Below are positions 26,040 to 35,096 of a stretch of 64,000 nt of DNA, piece by piece. The notes beneath the pieces were generated by a model. It saw nothing but the letters and a program-made list of their open reading frames with translations, had not been told where the DNA came from and made no database searches. The position numbers were made by a program, and so were the translations under genes. Source of the DNA: Phycicoccus sp. Soil802 (GTDB lineage Bacteria; Actinomycetota; Actinomycetes; Actinomycetales; Dermatophilaceae); contig NZ_LMSS01000001.1 of the NCBI RefSeq assembly GCF_001429605.1, positions 495,469 to 559,468 on the forward strand, written 5' to 3'. How positions within the stretch are numbered: the first letter of the stretch is position 1; every line of letters starts with the position of its first letter.

Positions 26040-27625
26040 CGGGTCTCCCCCGTCTCGAGGAGGGTCGTCGCGGGGTTGTCGTAGCCCTCGGCGCGGACCA
26101 CCACACCGTCGAGTCCCTTGCCGGCGTTCGCGGGGCGCTTCATCAGGCCGAAGGTGCCATCGGCGATCGCCTCGAGCAGCGGCGCCTTCCCGGGCTCCTC
26201 GGTGATGGTCGTCAGCAGGTCGATGGCCTCGGACAGCACTCCCCTGGCCCGGGTCTGGATGAACCCGTCGCGGGGCGGGTGGAAGTCCTCGGTGAGGCCG
26301 CCGGCGGCGTTGAGCACGTACCGCACGTTCTGCAGGGCCAGGTCGCGGTCGGACAGGAACGGCGTCACGACCGCCTCGGTCATCATGCCGACCAGGAGGA
26401 TCCCCTGACCGGTCATGGCTCCGACCAGGTTGAAGAACCCGTCGAGGAGGTAGCCGCGGAAGACGTCGCCGGTCATGTGCTTGGTCGGCGGCATCCACTT
26501 CAGCGGCGCGTCGGGGAAGAGCTGCCGGGCCAGCAGGGCGTGGGCCAGCTCCATCCGGAACGAGTCGGGGATCTCGGGGTTGATCTCGAAGGCGTGGCCC
26601 AGGCCGAGCTGCCAGTCCTCCAGCCCGGCCTCCTTGGCGAAGTACTCGTTGAGCAGCTGGCTCACCGTGACCGTGTGCGCTGCCTCGACGGCGTCGGCGG
26701 TGGTGAGGTAGTTGTCCTCGCCGGTGTTGATGATGATCCCGGCGCGGGCGTGGATCTGGCGGCTGAACCGCTGGTCGACGAACGTCCGGATCGGGTTGAT
26801 GTCGCGGAAGAGGATCCCGTACATCGAGTCGTTGAGCATCATGTCGAGCCGCTCGAGTCCGGCCAGGGTGGCGATCTCGGGCATGCACAGGCCGGATGCG
26901 TAGTTGGTCAGCCGGATGTAGCGACCCAGCTCCTTGGACGTCTCGTCCAGGGCCGCACGCATCAGGCGGAAGTTCTCCTTCGTGGCGTACGTGCCGGCAT
27001 ACCCCTCCCGGGTGGCGCCCTCGGGCACGTAGTCGAGCAGCGACTGACCGGTGGAGCGGATCACGGCGATGATGTCGGCGCCCTCGCGGGCGGCGTTCTG
27101 CGCCTGCGGGATGTCCTCGTAGATGTCGCCGGTGGCGACGATGAGGTAGATCCAGGGGCGCTGCTCCGGGTCACCGTGCCGCTTGATGAGGCGGTCGCGG
27201 GCGGCCCGCTGCTTGTCGATGGTCCGGATGCCCCGGCTCACCTCGCGACGCGCGTCCTTGGCCGCTGCGGTGGCGGCCCTGCCCTCCGGGAGCCGGAACT
27301 GGACCGAGCCGCTGGCGGCCTTCTGCGCCAGGGTCAGCAGGTCGGGGGCCTCTCCCCTGCGCAGCGCGTCGAAGACCGGGTTGGTGATGCCGTGCTCGAG
27401 CCCCACCTCCGCGCGGACGGCGTCGACGAGGTGGTTGACCCACGGCACCCGCTCGTGGTCGGCGCCGCCGAGTCCGGCGAGGCGCAGGGTGGCCCGCTCG
27501 ACGCTCACGGTGGTGTGGCTCTGGGCCAGCTTCACCACGGGCCGGCCGGCCTTGCGGGCCAGGGTGCGGGCCCGGCGGACATCGGCCGGGTCGAGGTCGA
27601 GGAGAGGTTTCACACGCGAAGACAC
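26036..27625 (-). CDS. kamD: Lysine 5,6-aminomutase alpha subunit
   Basis: The protein has 529 residues, the usual size. It is the PLP/adenosylcobalamin TIM-barrel subunit: YLIVATGDIYEDIPQAQNAA, GADIIAVIRSTGQSLLDYVP, LCMPEIATLAGLERLDMM and GLGHAFEINPEIPDSFRMEL are recognisable barrel segments. The first GTG (27625) lies exactly at the predicted transcription start: TAGATT on the minus strand (27637-27632) ends 6 nt upstream, so the mRNA is probably leaderless. It heads the kamD-kamE-kal operon. Confidence 0.92.
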   Translation of the reverse strand: MSSRVKPLLDLDPADVRRARTLARKAGRPVVKLAQSHTTVSVERATLRLAGLGGADHERVPWVNHLVDAVRAEVGLEHGITNPVFDALRRGEAPDLLTLAQKAASGSVQFRLPEGRAATAAAKDARREVSRGIRTIDKQRAARDRLIKRHGDPEQRPWIYLIVATGDIYEDIPQAQNAAREGADIIAVIRSTGQSLLDYVPEGATREGYAGTYATKENFRLMRAALDETSKELGRYIRLTNYASGLCMPEIATLAGLERLDMMLNDSMYGILFRDINPIRTFVDQRFSRQIHARAGIIINTGEDNYLTTADAVEAAHTVTVSQLLNEYFAKEAGLEDWQLGLGHAFEINPEIPDSFRMELAHALLARQLFPDAPLKWMPPTKHMTGDVFRGYLLDGFFNLVGAMTGQGILLVGMMTEAVVTPFLSDRDLALQNVRYVLNAAGGLTEDFHPPRDGFIQTRARGVLSEAIDLLTTITEEPGKAPLLEAIADGTFGLMKRPANAGKGLDGVVVRAEGYDNPATTLLETGETR

Positions 27626-27685
27626 GCGGCAAATCTAGCAGTGGGAGAGAGGATTTGCGGTCAAGGGTGGAGTGGGCCGCAAATC
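27626..27685 (-). promoter_or_regulatory. kamD promoter region with TTGCGG/CCGCAA inverted repeat
   Basis: TAGATT at 27637-27632 is the -10. Upstream, GATTTGCGG (27652-27660) and CCGCAAATC (27677-27685) form an inverted repeat with 9-bp arms and a 16-nt gap; the left arm covers the -35 position. The right arm overlaps the stop codon of the amidohydrolase, so the structure may both terminate that transcript and bind a regulator. The same half-sites occur in the kamA/kdd region. Confidence 0.5.
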
Positions 27686-29315
27686 ATCCGGCCTCGAACA
27701 CGGGGCGACCTCGCACCACGGTGCGCAGGCAGGTCGGGGCCGGCTCCCCCGGGGACAGGTCCGGCAGCCCCGGCGTCCCCGAGCGGGGGTCGGTCGACCA
27801 GGTCTGGATCCGGTCGTCCGGCGCCTGCACCACGAGGTCGCCCACCTCCCAGACGGCGAACGTGGCGGGCAGCCCGAGGTCGAGGTAGCCCCGGTCGTCG
27901 AACCCTGCGGCCCGCCAGCCCCCGCGGGTGTGGGCGAGGAAGGCCGACCGGGCGGACACCCGCTGGCTCTCGTCGTGGTGGAACGCCGCGGCCCGGACGG
28001 CTTCCCACGGGGCGAACGGGGTCACCGGGGAGTCGGACCCGAAGGCGACCGTCATCCCCGCCGCCATCATCGACGCGAACGCGTTCATCGGCGCGCTGTC
28101 GCCACCGGCGCGACCGTGCACGCGGTCGGCACCCAGCCGCGCGGCATACATGCCCTGGTCGCCGCCCCAGAACGCGTCGAAGGCCGGCTGCACGCTGGCG
28201 CCGACGCCGAGGCGCACCAGCCGCTCGATCCCGTCGCGGGAGACCATCTCGAGGTGCTCCAGCCGGTGCCGCGACCGGGTGACGACCGGGGCGCCCACCA
28301 GCTCGGCGGCGGCCTCGAAGCCGGCCACGGCGGTGTCGACCCCGGCGTCGCCGATGACGTGGAACCCCGCCTGCAGCCCGGCCAGGGAGCACGCCGCGAC
28401 GTGGTCGCGGACCTGCTCGACGGTGAGGTAGGCGTTGCCGGTGTGCCCCGCGGCGTCGGCGTACGGCGCCCGCAGGTGGGCGGTGCGGGAGCCCACCGAG
28501 CCGTCGATGTTGAGGTCTCCCGCCAGTCCCCGGGCGCCGCGCAAGGTGGCCACGTCGCGGGCCTCCGCCTCGTCGGCGACCAGCTGGGCCCAGTAGCCGA
28601 GGGTCTGGGGGCCGTCGCCCCGCTCCCCCGCTGCCAGCACCTCGGCGAAGTCGTCGGTGCCCGAGAGCGTCCGGCCGCCGTTCTCCTGCACCAGCCCGAT
28701 CCCCGCGGCGGCGGCCGACTGGAGGGCGAAGTCGATGTCGGCCTGCCGCTGGGCCGGGGTGACGGCGCCGTTGAAGGCCTCGCGGGCGGCGTGGTGGGCG
28801 TCGCGCGTCACCAGGCCGTCACCTTCCCAGCCGGGCAGCCCACGGGCTCCCGAAGCGGCGGCCAGGGCAGAGGAGATGACGGCGGAGTGACCGTCCACAC
28901 GGGGCGAGTAGACGACCCCGCCGTAGGTGGCCCGGTCGAGCTCGGCCCCGGTGTGCGGTCGGTGCTCGGCCCAGTGGTCCTGGTCCCAGTTCGGGGCGTA
29001 GACCGGTCGTCCCTGGCTGCGACGGGCGGCGTCCTCGATGCGGCTCAGCGCCTCGGCCACGGAACGGGTCGTGCCCAGGTCCACGCCGCGCAGCCCGGCG
29101 CCGGTCTGTGACACGTGCGCGTGCGCGTCGACGAAGGCCGGGGTGACCAGGGCGCCGTCGAGCTCGACCACCTCGTCCACGGCATCGACGTGCACGGCGG
29201 CAGCGTCGTCGCCGCCGATCCACGCGATCGTGCCGGTTGCCTCGTCGACGACCATGGCGTTCGCGAACGGGTCGATCGGGGTGTAGACGAAGCCGCCGCG
29301 GTAGAGGGTGCTCAC
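27684..29315 (-). CDS. Amidohydrolase family protein (YtcJ-like)
   Basis: The protein has 543 residues from GTG 29315 (AGGGTG upstream, overlapping the ackA stop; GTG 29324 is possible). PAFVDAHAHVSQTG holds the first metal ligands, HVIGDAGVDTAVAGFEAA and RHRLEHLEMV further His ligands, and AFGSDSPVTPFAPWEAV the catalytic Asp of amidohydrolase family 3. Relatives hydrolyse amides or act as N-acyl amino acid deacylases. It sits between ackA and kamD on the same strand; a link to lysine use is possible but unproved. Confidence 0.8.
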   Translation of the reverse strand: MSTLYRGGFVYTPIDPFANAMVVDEATGTIAWIGGDDAAAVHVDAVDEVVELDGALVTPAFVDAHAHVSQTGAGLRGVDLGTTRSVAEALSRIEDAARRSQGRPVYAPNWDQDHWAEHRPHTGAELDRATYGGVVYSPRVDGHSAVISSALAAASGARGLPGWEGDGLVTRDAHHAAREAFNGAVTPAQRQADIDFALQSAAAAGIGLVQENGGRTLSGTDDFAEVLAAGERGDGPQTLGYWAQLVADEAEARDVATLRGARGLAGDLNIDGSVGSRTAHLRAPYADAAGHTGNAYLTVEQVRDHVAACSLAGLQAGFHVIGDAGVDTAVAGFEAAAELVGAPVVTRSRHRLEHLEMVSRDGIERLVRLGVGASVQPAFDAFWGGDQGMYAARLGADRVHGRAGGDSAPMNAFASMMAAGMTVAFGSDSPVTPFAPWEAVRAAAFHHDESQRVSARSAFLAHTRGGWRAAGFDDRGYLDLGLPATFAVWEVGDLVVQAPDDRIQTWSTDPRSGTPGLPDLSPGEPAPTCLRTVVRGRPVFEAG

Positions 29316-29325
29316 GTCCAGCACC

Positions 29326-30528
29326 CTAGACGGGGGCGTCCTCCCCCAGGACGGCGAGGCAGGCCCGCGCGATCTCCAGCTCCTCGTTGGTGGGCACGAC
29401 GTACGCGGGGATCCGGCTGTCCGGTGCCGTGACCAGCCGTTCCGGGTCGCCGGCGACGTTGGCGAGCGGGTCCACCTCGACTCCGAGTGCGGCCAACCCG
29501 CTGAGGACGGCGTGCCTGACCTCGGTGCTGTTCTCGCCGATGCCCCCCGTGAACGCGATGGCGTCCACGCGTCCCAGCGCCACGGCATACGCCCCGACGT
29601 ACTTGCGCAGCCGGTAGACCATCACGTCGAACGCCAGCGCTGCGTCGGCGTCGCCATCGGCGCGCCGGCCTTCGAGCTCGCGCAGGTCGGAGACGCCCGC
29701 GAGGCCGAGGAGGCCGCTGGCCTTGTTGAGCGCCTCGTCGTATGCCGTGGCGTCCAGGTCGGCGACCCGGGCCAGGTAGGCGCCCAAAGCCGGGTCGACG
29801 TCACCCGAGCGGGTGCCCATGACGAGGCCCTCGAGCGGCGACAGCCCCATCGAGGTGTCGATGCTCCGCCCACCCTGCACGGCACAGGCGCTGGCGCCGT
29901 TGCCGAGGTGGAGCACGATGACGTTGCTGTCGCCCGGGTCGCGGCCGAGCAGCTCCGCCGTGCGTCGGGACACGAAGCGGTGCGAGGTGCCGTGGAAGCC
30001 GTAGCGCCGCACCTGGTGACGCTCCCGCCACTCCAGCGGCACGGCATACGTGTGGGCGTGTGCGGGGAGGCTCTGGTGGAAGGCGGTGTCGAAGACCGCC
30101 ACCTGCGGTACGTCAGGAAAGGACACCCGGGCGCTGAGGATCCCCTCGAGGTTGGCGGGGTTGTGCAGCGGCGCCAGCGGCACGAGCTCGCGGATCGCCG
30201 CGATGACACCGTCGTCGACGACCACGGGTTCGGTGAAGCGGGGTCCGCCGTGGACCACGCGGTGACCCACCGCGAAGGGCGGGCTCGCCACCAGGTCTGG
30301 TCCGTGCTCGCGCAGTGCCGAGCGGGCCGCCTCGAGCGCGGCGCGGTGGTCCGGGCAGCTCACGTCGACCTCGTGCGTGCGGCCCTGGCTGGTGTGGCGC
30401 AGGTGGCCGGCGCCACCGATCTGCTCGACGATGCCGGTCGCCGCGGTCGCACCGGTCGTCGTGTCGAGGACCTGGTACTTCAGCGACGACGAGCCCGCGT
30501 TGACGACCAGCACCGTCCGCGCGGCCAT
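29326..30528 (-). CDS. ackA: Acetate kinase
   Basis: The protein has 400 residues, the usual length. VLVVNAGSSSLKYQVLD is the N-terminal phosphate-binding signature, RYGFHGTSHRFVSRR the second family signature, and AFTGGIGENSTEVR the adenosine-binding part. It makes ATP and acetate from acetyl phosphate. The ATG overlaps the pta stop (TGATG), so both enzymes are made together. Confidence 0.97.
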   Translation of the reverse strand: MAARTVLVVNAGSSSLKYQVLDTTTGATAATGIVEQIGGAGHLRHTSQGRTHEVDVSCPDHRAALEAARSALREHGPDLVASPPFAVGHRVVHGGPRFTEPVVVDDGVIAAIRELVPLAPLHNPANLEGILSARVSFPDVPQVAVFDTAFHQSLPAHAHTYAVPLEWRERHQVRRYGFHGTSHRFVSRRTAELLGRDPGDSNVIVLHLGNGASACAVQGGRSIDTSMGLSPLEGLVMGTRSGDVDPALGAYLARVADLDATAYDEALNKASGLLGLAGVSDLRELEGRRADGDADAALAFDVMVYRLRKYVGAYAVALGRVDAIAFTGGIGENSTEVRHAVLSGLAALGVEVDPLANVAGDPERLVTAPDSRIPAYVVPTNEELEIARACLAVLGEDAPV

Positions 30529-32588
30529 CAGGCGCCGGCCTGGACGGCGGTGATCGCGATGGTGTTGACGATGTCGCGGACCAGCGCCCCGCGGGACAGG
30601 TCGTTGACGGGTCGGTTGAGCCCCTGGAGGACGGGGCCGATGGCCACCGCCGAGGCGCTGCGCTGCACCGCCTTGTAGGTGTTGTTGCCGGTGTTGAGGT
30701 CGGGGAACACCAGCACCGTGGCGCGCCCGGCGACCGGGCTGTCCTTGAGCTTGGTCGCCGCCACGTGCGGGTCGACGGCGGCGTCGTACTGGATGGGGCC
30801 CTCGACGAGCAGCTCGGGAGCCCGCTGGTGGACCAGCGCGGTGGCCGTGCGCACCTTGTCGACGTCGGCGCCACTGCCCGACTCCCCCGTCGAGTAGGAC
30901 AGCATCGCCACGCGCGGCTCGATGCCGAACTGCTGGGCCGTGCGCGCCGAGGAGATCGCGATGTCGGCCAGCTGCTCGGCGGTGGGGTCGGGGTTGACGG
31001 CGCAGTCGCCGTAGACGAGGACCCGGTCGGCGAGGCACATCAGGAAGACACTGGAGACCACGGAGACGTCCGGCGCGGTGCGCACGATCTCGAGGGCCGG
31101 CCGGATGGTGTGGGCCGTCGTGGTGATGCACCCCGAGACCATGCCGTCGGCCAGTCCCTGGTGCACCATCATCGTGCCGAAGTACGACGGGTCGACCACC
31201 CGGTCGCGGGCCTGGTCGAGGGTGACGCCCTTGTGGGCGCGCAGGGCGGCGTAGTCGCTGGCAAAGGTCTCGCGCAGCGCGCTGGTGGCCGGGTCGACGA
31301 CTGCGGCCGCGGAGATGTCCACACCCAGGCGCGCGGCGTTCGCGCGGATCGTCTCCTCCGGGCCCAGGAGGGTGAGCCTGGCGATGCCCCTGGCCAGGAC
31401 CGTGTCGGCCGCGAGCAGGATGCGGTCCTCCGCACCCTCGGGCAGCACGACGTGGGCACCGGACGCGCGGGCGTCCTCGACGAGGCGGTGCTCGAACATC
31501 AGGGGCGTGACCGCGCCCCCGCCGGCCGCCGCGACCGGACCCAGCAGGGCCTCGGCGTCCAGCCCGCGCTCGACCATGGCGACGGCGGCTTCGAGCTTGC
31601 GGGTCGAGTCGGGGGTGAGCCGGCCCCGGGCCGCCCCGAGCCGCGACGCGGTGGTCATGGTGCCGCTGTCCGTGGCGATCACCGGCAGCACGACGTCGAG
31701 TCCCTCGATCAGCCGCTCCACCTGCGGCGGCAGGGGGAACCCGCCGTTGAGGACGATCCCCGCGAGGTTCGGGAAGGTCTTGGAGCGGTGGGCCAGCAGC
31801 ACCCCCAGCACGACGTCCTCCCGGTCGCCGGGCACGATCACCACCCCGCCGTCGATCAGCCGGTCGAGGACGTGCGGCATCGTCATGGCGGCAACGACCA
31901 GGCCCATGCACTCGCGGTCGAGCCAGGCGGGGTCGCCGTGGACGAGCCGACCGCCACACGCGTCGAGGAGGTCCTGGATGGTCGGCGCCCTGAGCAGGGG
32001 TGTCTCGGGCAGGGCCTGCACGGGCACCTGCACCCGGCCGGACACGGCCTGCTGGGTCTGGGTGAGCCGGTCCGGGGACACCTGGTTGGCCACCACCCCC
32101 GTGACGTGGGCGTGGGCCTCCCGCGCCGCCTGCACGGCCATCTCGGCGGTCGTGGCCACGTCGACCGGGTCGCGGCCCTGGGCCGGGACGACGAGCAGGA
32201 GACGCGACCCCAGGTTGGCGGCCACGGCGGCGTTGACCGAGAACTCCGTGGGGGCCGCGACGTCGGTGAAGTCCGATCCCACCACGAGGACCACGTCGTG
32301 GGCCCGCGCGACCTCGTGGAACCGATCCACGATCGACCCCATCGCCCGCTCGGGGTCCGCGTGCAGGTCGTCGTAGGTGACGCCGCACGCCTGGTCGACG
32401 GTCAGGTCGCCGGGCAGCTGCGACAGCAGCGTGCGGACCAGCTCGTCGGGCACCCCGGCGCGCACGATGGGCCGGTAGACCCCCACCCGTCCCGCGCGCC
32501 GGGACAGCTGGTCGAGCAGCCCGACGGCCACCGCCGACTTGCCGGACTGCGCCTCGGTGCCGGCGATGTAGATGCTGGTGGTGGCCAC
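30528..32588 (-). CDS. pta: Phosphate acetyltransferase (long form with N-terminal DRTGG region)
   Basis: The protein has about 686 residues from the GTG at 32588. The N-terminus is a BioD/CobB-like P-loop domain (YIAGTEAQSGKSAVAVGLL), the centre a DRTGG domain, and the C-terminal 320 residues the catalytic PTA domain (FGIEPRVAMLSYSTGESGSG, VLVFPDLNTGNNTYKAVQRS, IGPVLQGLNRPVNDLSRG). It interconverts acetyl phosphate and acetyl-CoA. It lies 10 bp after xfp and overlaps ackA, giving an xfp-pta-ackA operon. An ATG at 32615 is an alternative start. Confidence 0.95.
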   Translation of the reverse strand: MATTSIYIAGTEAQSGKSAVAVGLLDQLSRRAGRVGVYRPIVRAGVPDELVRTLLSQLPGDLTVDQACGVTYDDLHADPERAMGSIVDRFHEVARAHDVVLVVGSDFTDVAAPTEFSVNAAVAANLGSRLLLVVPAQGRDPVDVATTAEMAVQAAREAHAHVTGVVANQVSPDRLTQTQQAVSGRVQVPVQALPETPLLRAPTIQDLLDACGGRLVHGDPAWLDRECMGLVVAAMTMPHVLDRLIDGGVVIVPGDREDVVLGVLLAHRSKTFPNLAGIVLNGGFPLPPQVERLIEGLDVVLPVIATDSGTMTTASRLGAARGRLTPDSTRKLEAAVAMVERGLDAEALLGPVAAAGGGAVTPLMFEHRLVEDARASGAHVVLPEGAEDRILLAADTVLARGIARLTLLGPEETIRANAARLGVDISAAAVVDPATSALRETFASDYAALRAHKGVTLDQARDRVVDPSYFGTMMVHQGLADGMVSGCITTTAHTIRPALEIVRTAPDVSVVSSVFLMCLADRVLVYGDCAVNPDPTAEQLADIAISSARTAQQFGIEPRVAMLSYSTGESGSGADVDKVRTATALVHQRAPELLVEGPIQYDAAVDPHVAATKLKDSPVAGRATVLVFPDLNTGNNTYKAVQRSASAVAIGPVLQGLNRPVNDLSRGALVRDIVNTIAITAVQAGA

Positions 32589-32598
32589 GGGGTCGAAA

Positions 32599-35046
32599 CT
32601 ACCGGCCCGGCCCATCCGTCGCCGCGTGGCCAGCGAGGCCACGCCAGGTCCACTCGGCGACGTCGGGCAGGTCCTCGAGGTGCTCTTCGATGTAGGGGCG
32701 GTGCTCGGACAGCCTGCGCTCGCAGAGCTCCGTCAGGGCGTCCGAGCCGGCCACCTGCCGCTCGACCCTGCGGAGCACCTCCAGGGCGAGGTGGAACCGG
32801 CTCATCCGGTTCAGCACGACCATGTCGAACGGCGTCGTCGTGGTGCCCTGCTCGTTGAACCCCCGGACGTGGAAGCGCCCGGGCTCACTGCGCCCGTGGA
32901 TGAGCTGGTGGACGGCGCGGGGGTAGCCGTGGAACGCGAAGACCACGTGCTTGTCGGGGGTGAACAACCCGTCGAACGTGGCGTCCGGGTAACCGTGGGG
33001 ATGGTCGTTCTCGGGCAGGAGGGCCATCAGGTCGACCACGTTGACGAACCGCACTCGGAGGTCGGGCACGTGCTCGGCGAGCAGCTCGACGGCCGCGAGG
33101 GCCTCCTGGGTCGGGACGTCCCCTGCACAGGCCAGCACGATGTCGGGCTCGTCGTCCGGACCACAGGTGCTGGCCCAGTCCCACACGCCCGCGCCCGCCG
33201 CGCAGTGCGCGTGGGCCTCGTCGAGGGTGAGGTACTGCAGGTGCTTCTGCTTGTCCACGACGATGAGGTTGACGTGGTTCGTGCTGCGCAGGCAGTGGTC
33301 GGTGATCGACAGGGTGGTGTTGGCGTCCGGCGGGAGGAAGACCCGCACCACCTCCGGGGACAGCGGGATCAGGCAGTCGATCAGGCCCGGGCCCTGGTGG
33401 GAGAAGCCGTTGTGGTCGTTGCGCCAGCAGGTCGACGTGAGCAGCACGTTGAGCGACGACACGTCTGCGCGCCACGGCAGCTCCTGGGCGTGCTGGAGCC
33501 ACTTCACGTGCTGGACCGCCATCGACGCCGACACCATCGCGAACGCCTCGTACGTCGCGAAGACCCCGTGTCGGCCGCTGAGCAGGTAGCCCTCGAGCCA
33601 GCCCTGGCAGAGGTGCTCGCTCAGCACCTCCATGACCCGGCCATCCGGCCCCAGCTGCTCGTCCGTGTCCCGCAGTGGACCGAGGAAGCAGCGGTCGGTC
33701 ACCTCGAACACCGGCTGCAGCCGGTTGCTTGCCGTTTCGTCCGGGGAGAACAGCCGGAAGGTGCCGCCACCGTCGGGACGGGCCGTCGCGGCATACAGGT
33801 CACGCATGAGGCGACCCGAGGTGATGGTGTTCTCGAGCGAGAGCTGACCCCGGGTGGCCGGCGTGACCGTGAACTCGTGGGCGGAGAGGTCCACCGTGGG
33901 CAGGTCCTCCCGCAGGCGCCCGCCGTTCGCATAGGGAGTCGCCGACATCCGCCGGTCGCCCTCCGGGGCGAGGGCCCGCAGCTCGGGCACGAGCCGCCCG
34001 TCGGCGTCGAAGAGGTCCTCGGGTCGGTAGGTCCGCAGCCACTCCTCGAGCATCCTCAGGTGCGCGGGGTCCTTCGAGAGCCCGGACAACGGCACCTGGT
34101 GGGCCAGGTTCGTGCCCTCGACCTGCTTGCCGTCCACCACGTCCGGCCCGGTCCAGCCCTTGGGGGTGCGGAGCACGATGGCCGGCCACGCGTGCCGCAC
34201 GCTCGCGGCCGGTCCGGCGCCGTCGCGAGCCTCGGCCTGGATGGCGCGGATCCGGTCGTGGGCGGCGGCCAGGGCCGAGCGGAGGGCCGGGAACACCGCC
34301 CGCGGGTCGTCGCCGCTGACGGTCACGGGCTCCCACCCCTGGCTGCGCAGGTAGGCCTCCACGTCCTCGTCGGAGGTGCGCCCGAGCACGGTCGGGCCGG
34401 CGATCTTGTAGCCGTTGAGGTGCAGGATCGGCAGGACGGCTCCGTCGCGCCGGGGGTTGAGGAAGTTCGGCAGGCGCCACGACGCGGCCAACGGACCGGT
34501 CTCGGCTTCCCCGTCGCCGACCACGCAGGCGACGACGAGGTCGGGGTGGTCGAACGCTGCACCGGCGGCGTGCACCAACGCGTAGCCGAGCTCGCCTCCT
34601 TCGTGGATCGAGCCCGGGGTCTGCACGCTGACGTGGCTGGGCACTCCCCCTGGTGACGAGAACTGGCGGAACAGCCTCAGCACCCCCTCGGCGTCGTCGC
34701 CGACCTGGGGATAGACCTCGGTGTACGTCCCCTCGAGCCAGGCCGCCGCCACGAGGGCGGGGCCACCGTGCCCGGGCCCGGTCACGTAGAGCCAGTCCGT
34801 GTCGGTCTCGCGGATCCGCCGGTTGAGCAGCGCGTAGATCATCGACAGGCCCGGGCTGGTACCCCAGTGGCCGAGCAGCCGCGGCTTGGTGTGCGCCAGG
34901 GTCAGGGGCTCGCGCAGCAACGCGTTGTCCCTCAGGTAGATCTGCCCGACGGTCAGGTAGTTGGCCGCAGCCCACCACCGCAGGTCGAGCTCGAGGTCCT
35001 CCGCGGCGTAGGCCAGGGTTTCGGGCACAGCGGTTCTCTCGGGCAT
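32599..35046 (-). CDS. xfp: Xylulose-5-phosphate/fructose-6-phosphate phosphoketolase
   Basis: The protein has 815 residues, full length. LLGHWGTSPGLSMIYALLNR, VTGPGHGGPALVAAAWLEG, the SIHEGGELGYALVHAAGAAF segment and ACVVGDGEAETGPLA (thiamine diphosphate site) are diagnostic; TSTCWRNDHNGFSHQGPG lies in the second half. It splits xylulose-5-P or fructose-6-P with phosphate into acetyl phosphate, which the next two genes turn into acetyl-CoA or ATP plus acetate. This bypasses part of glycolysis without loss of carbon as CO2. Confidence 0.97.
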   Translation of the reverse strand: MPERTAVPETLAYAAEDLELDLRWWAAANYLTVGQIYLRDNALLREPLTLAHTKPRLLGHWGTSPGLSMIYALLNRRIRETDTDWLYVTGPGHGGPALVAAAWLEGTYTEVYPQVGDDAEGVLRLFRQFSSPGGVPSHVSVQTPGSIHEGGELGYALVHAAGAAFDHPDLVVACVVGDGEAETGPLAASWRLPNFLNPRRDGAVLPILHLNGYKIAGPTVLGRTSDEDVEAYLRSQGWEPVTVSGDDPRAVFPALRSALAAAHDRIRAIQAEARDGAGPAASVRHAWPAIVLRTPKGWTGPDVVDGKQVEGTNLAHQVPLSGLSKDPAHLRMLEEWLRTYRPEDLFDADGRLVPELRALAPEGDRRMSATPYANGGRLREDLPTVDLSAHEFTVTPATRGQLSLENTITSGRLMRDLYAATARPDGGGTFRLFSPDETASNRLQPVFEVTDRCFLGPLRDTDEQLGPDGRVMEVLSEHLCQGWLEGYLLSGRHGVFATYEAFAMVSASMAVQHVKWLQHAQELPWRADVSSLNVLLTSTCWRNDHNGFSHQGPGLIDCLIPLSPEVVRVFLPPDANTTLSITDHCLRSTNHVNLIVVDKQKHLQYLTLDEAHAHCAAGAGVWDWASTCGPDDEPDIVLACAGDVPTQEALAAVELLAEHVPDLRVRFVNVVDLMALLPENDHPHGYPDATFDGLFTPDKHVVFAFHGYPRAVHQLIHGRSEPGRFHVRGFNEQGTTTTPFDMVVLNRMSRFHLALEVLRRVERQVAGSDALTELCERRLSEHRPYIEEHLEDLPDVAEWTWRGLAGHAATDGPGR

Positions 35047-35096
35047 GGGCCCACCCCACCACGCTGCCCTGCGGGAGCGATAGGCCCTTGGTCCTG

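Noticed and set aside
32572-34656. Long plus-strand open frame opposite xfp
   Set aside because: Long antisense frames are common at this G+C content; codon choice and homology support only xfp on the minus strand. The same applies to long frames opposite pta, helY, dop and kamD.
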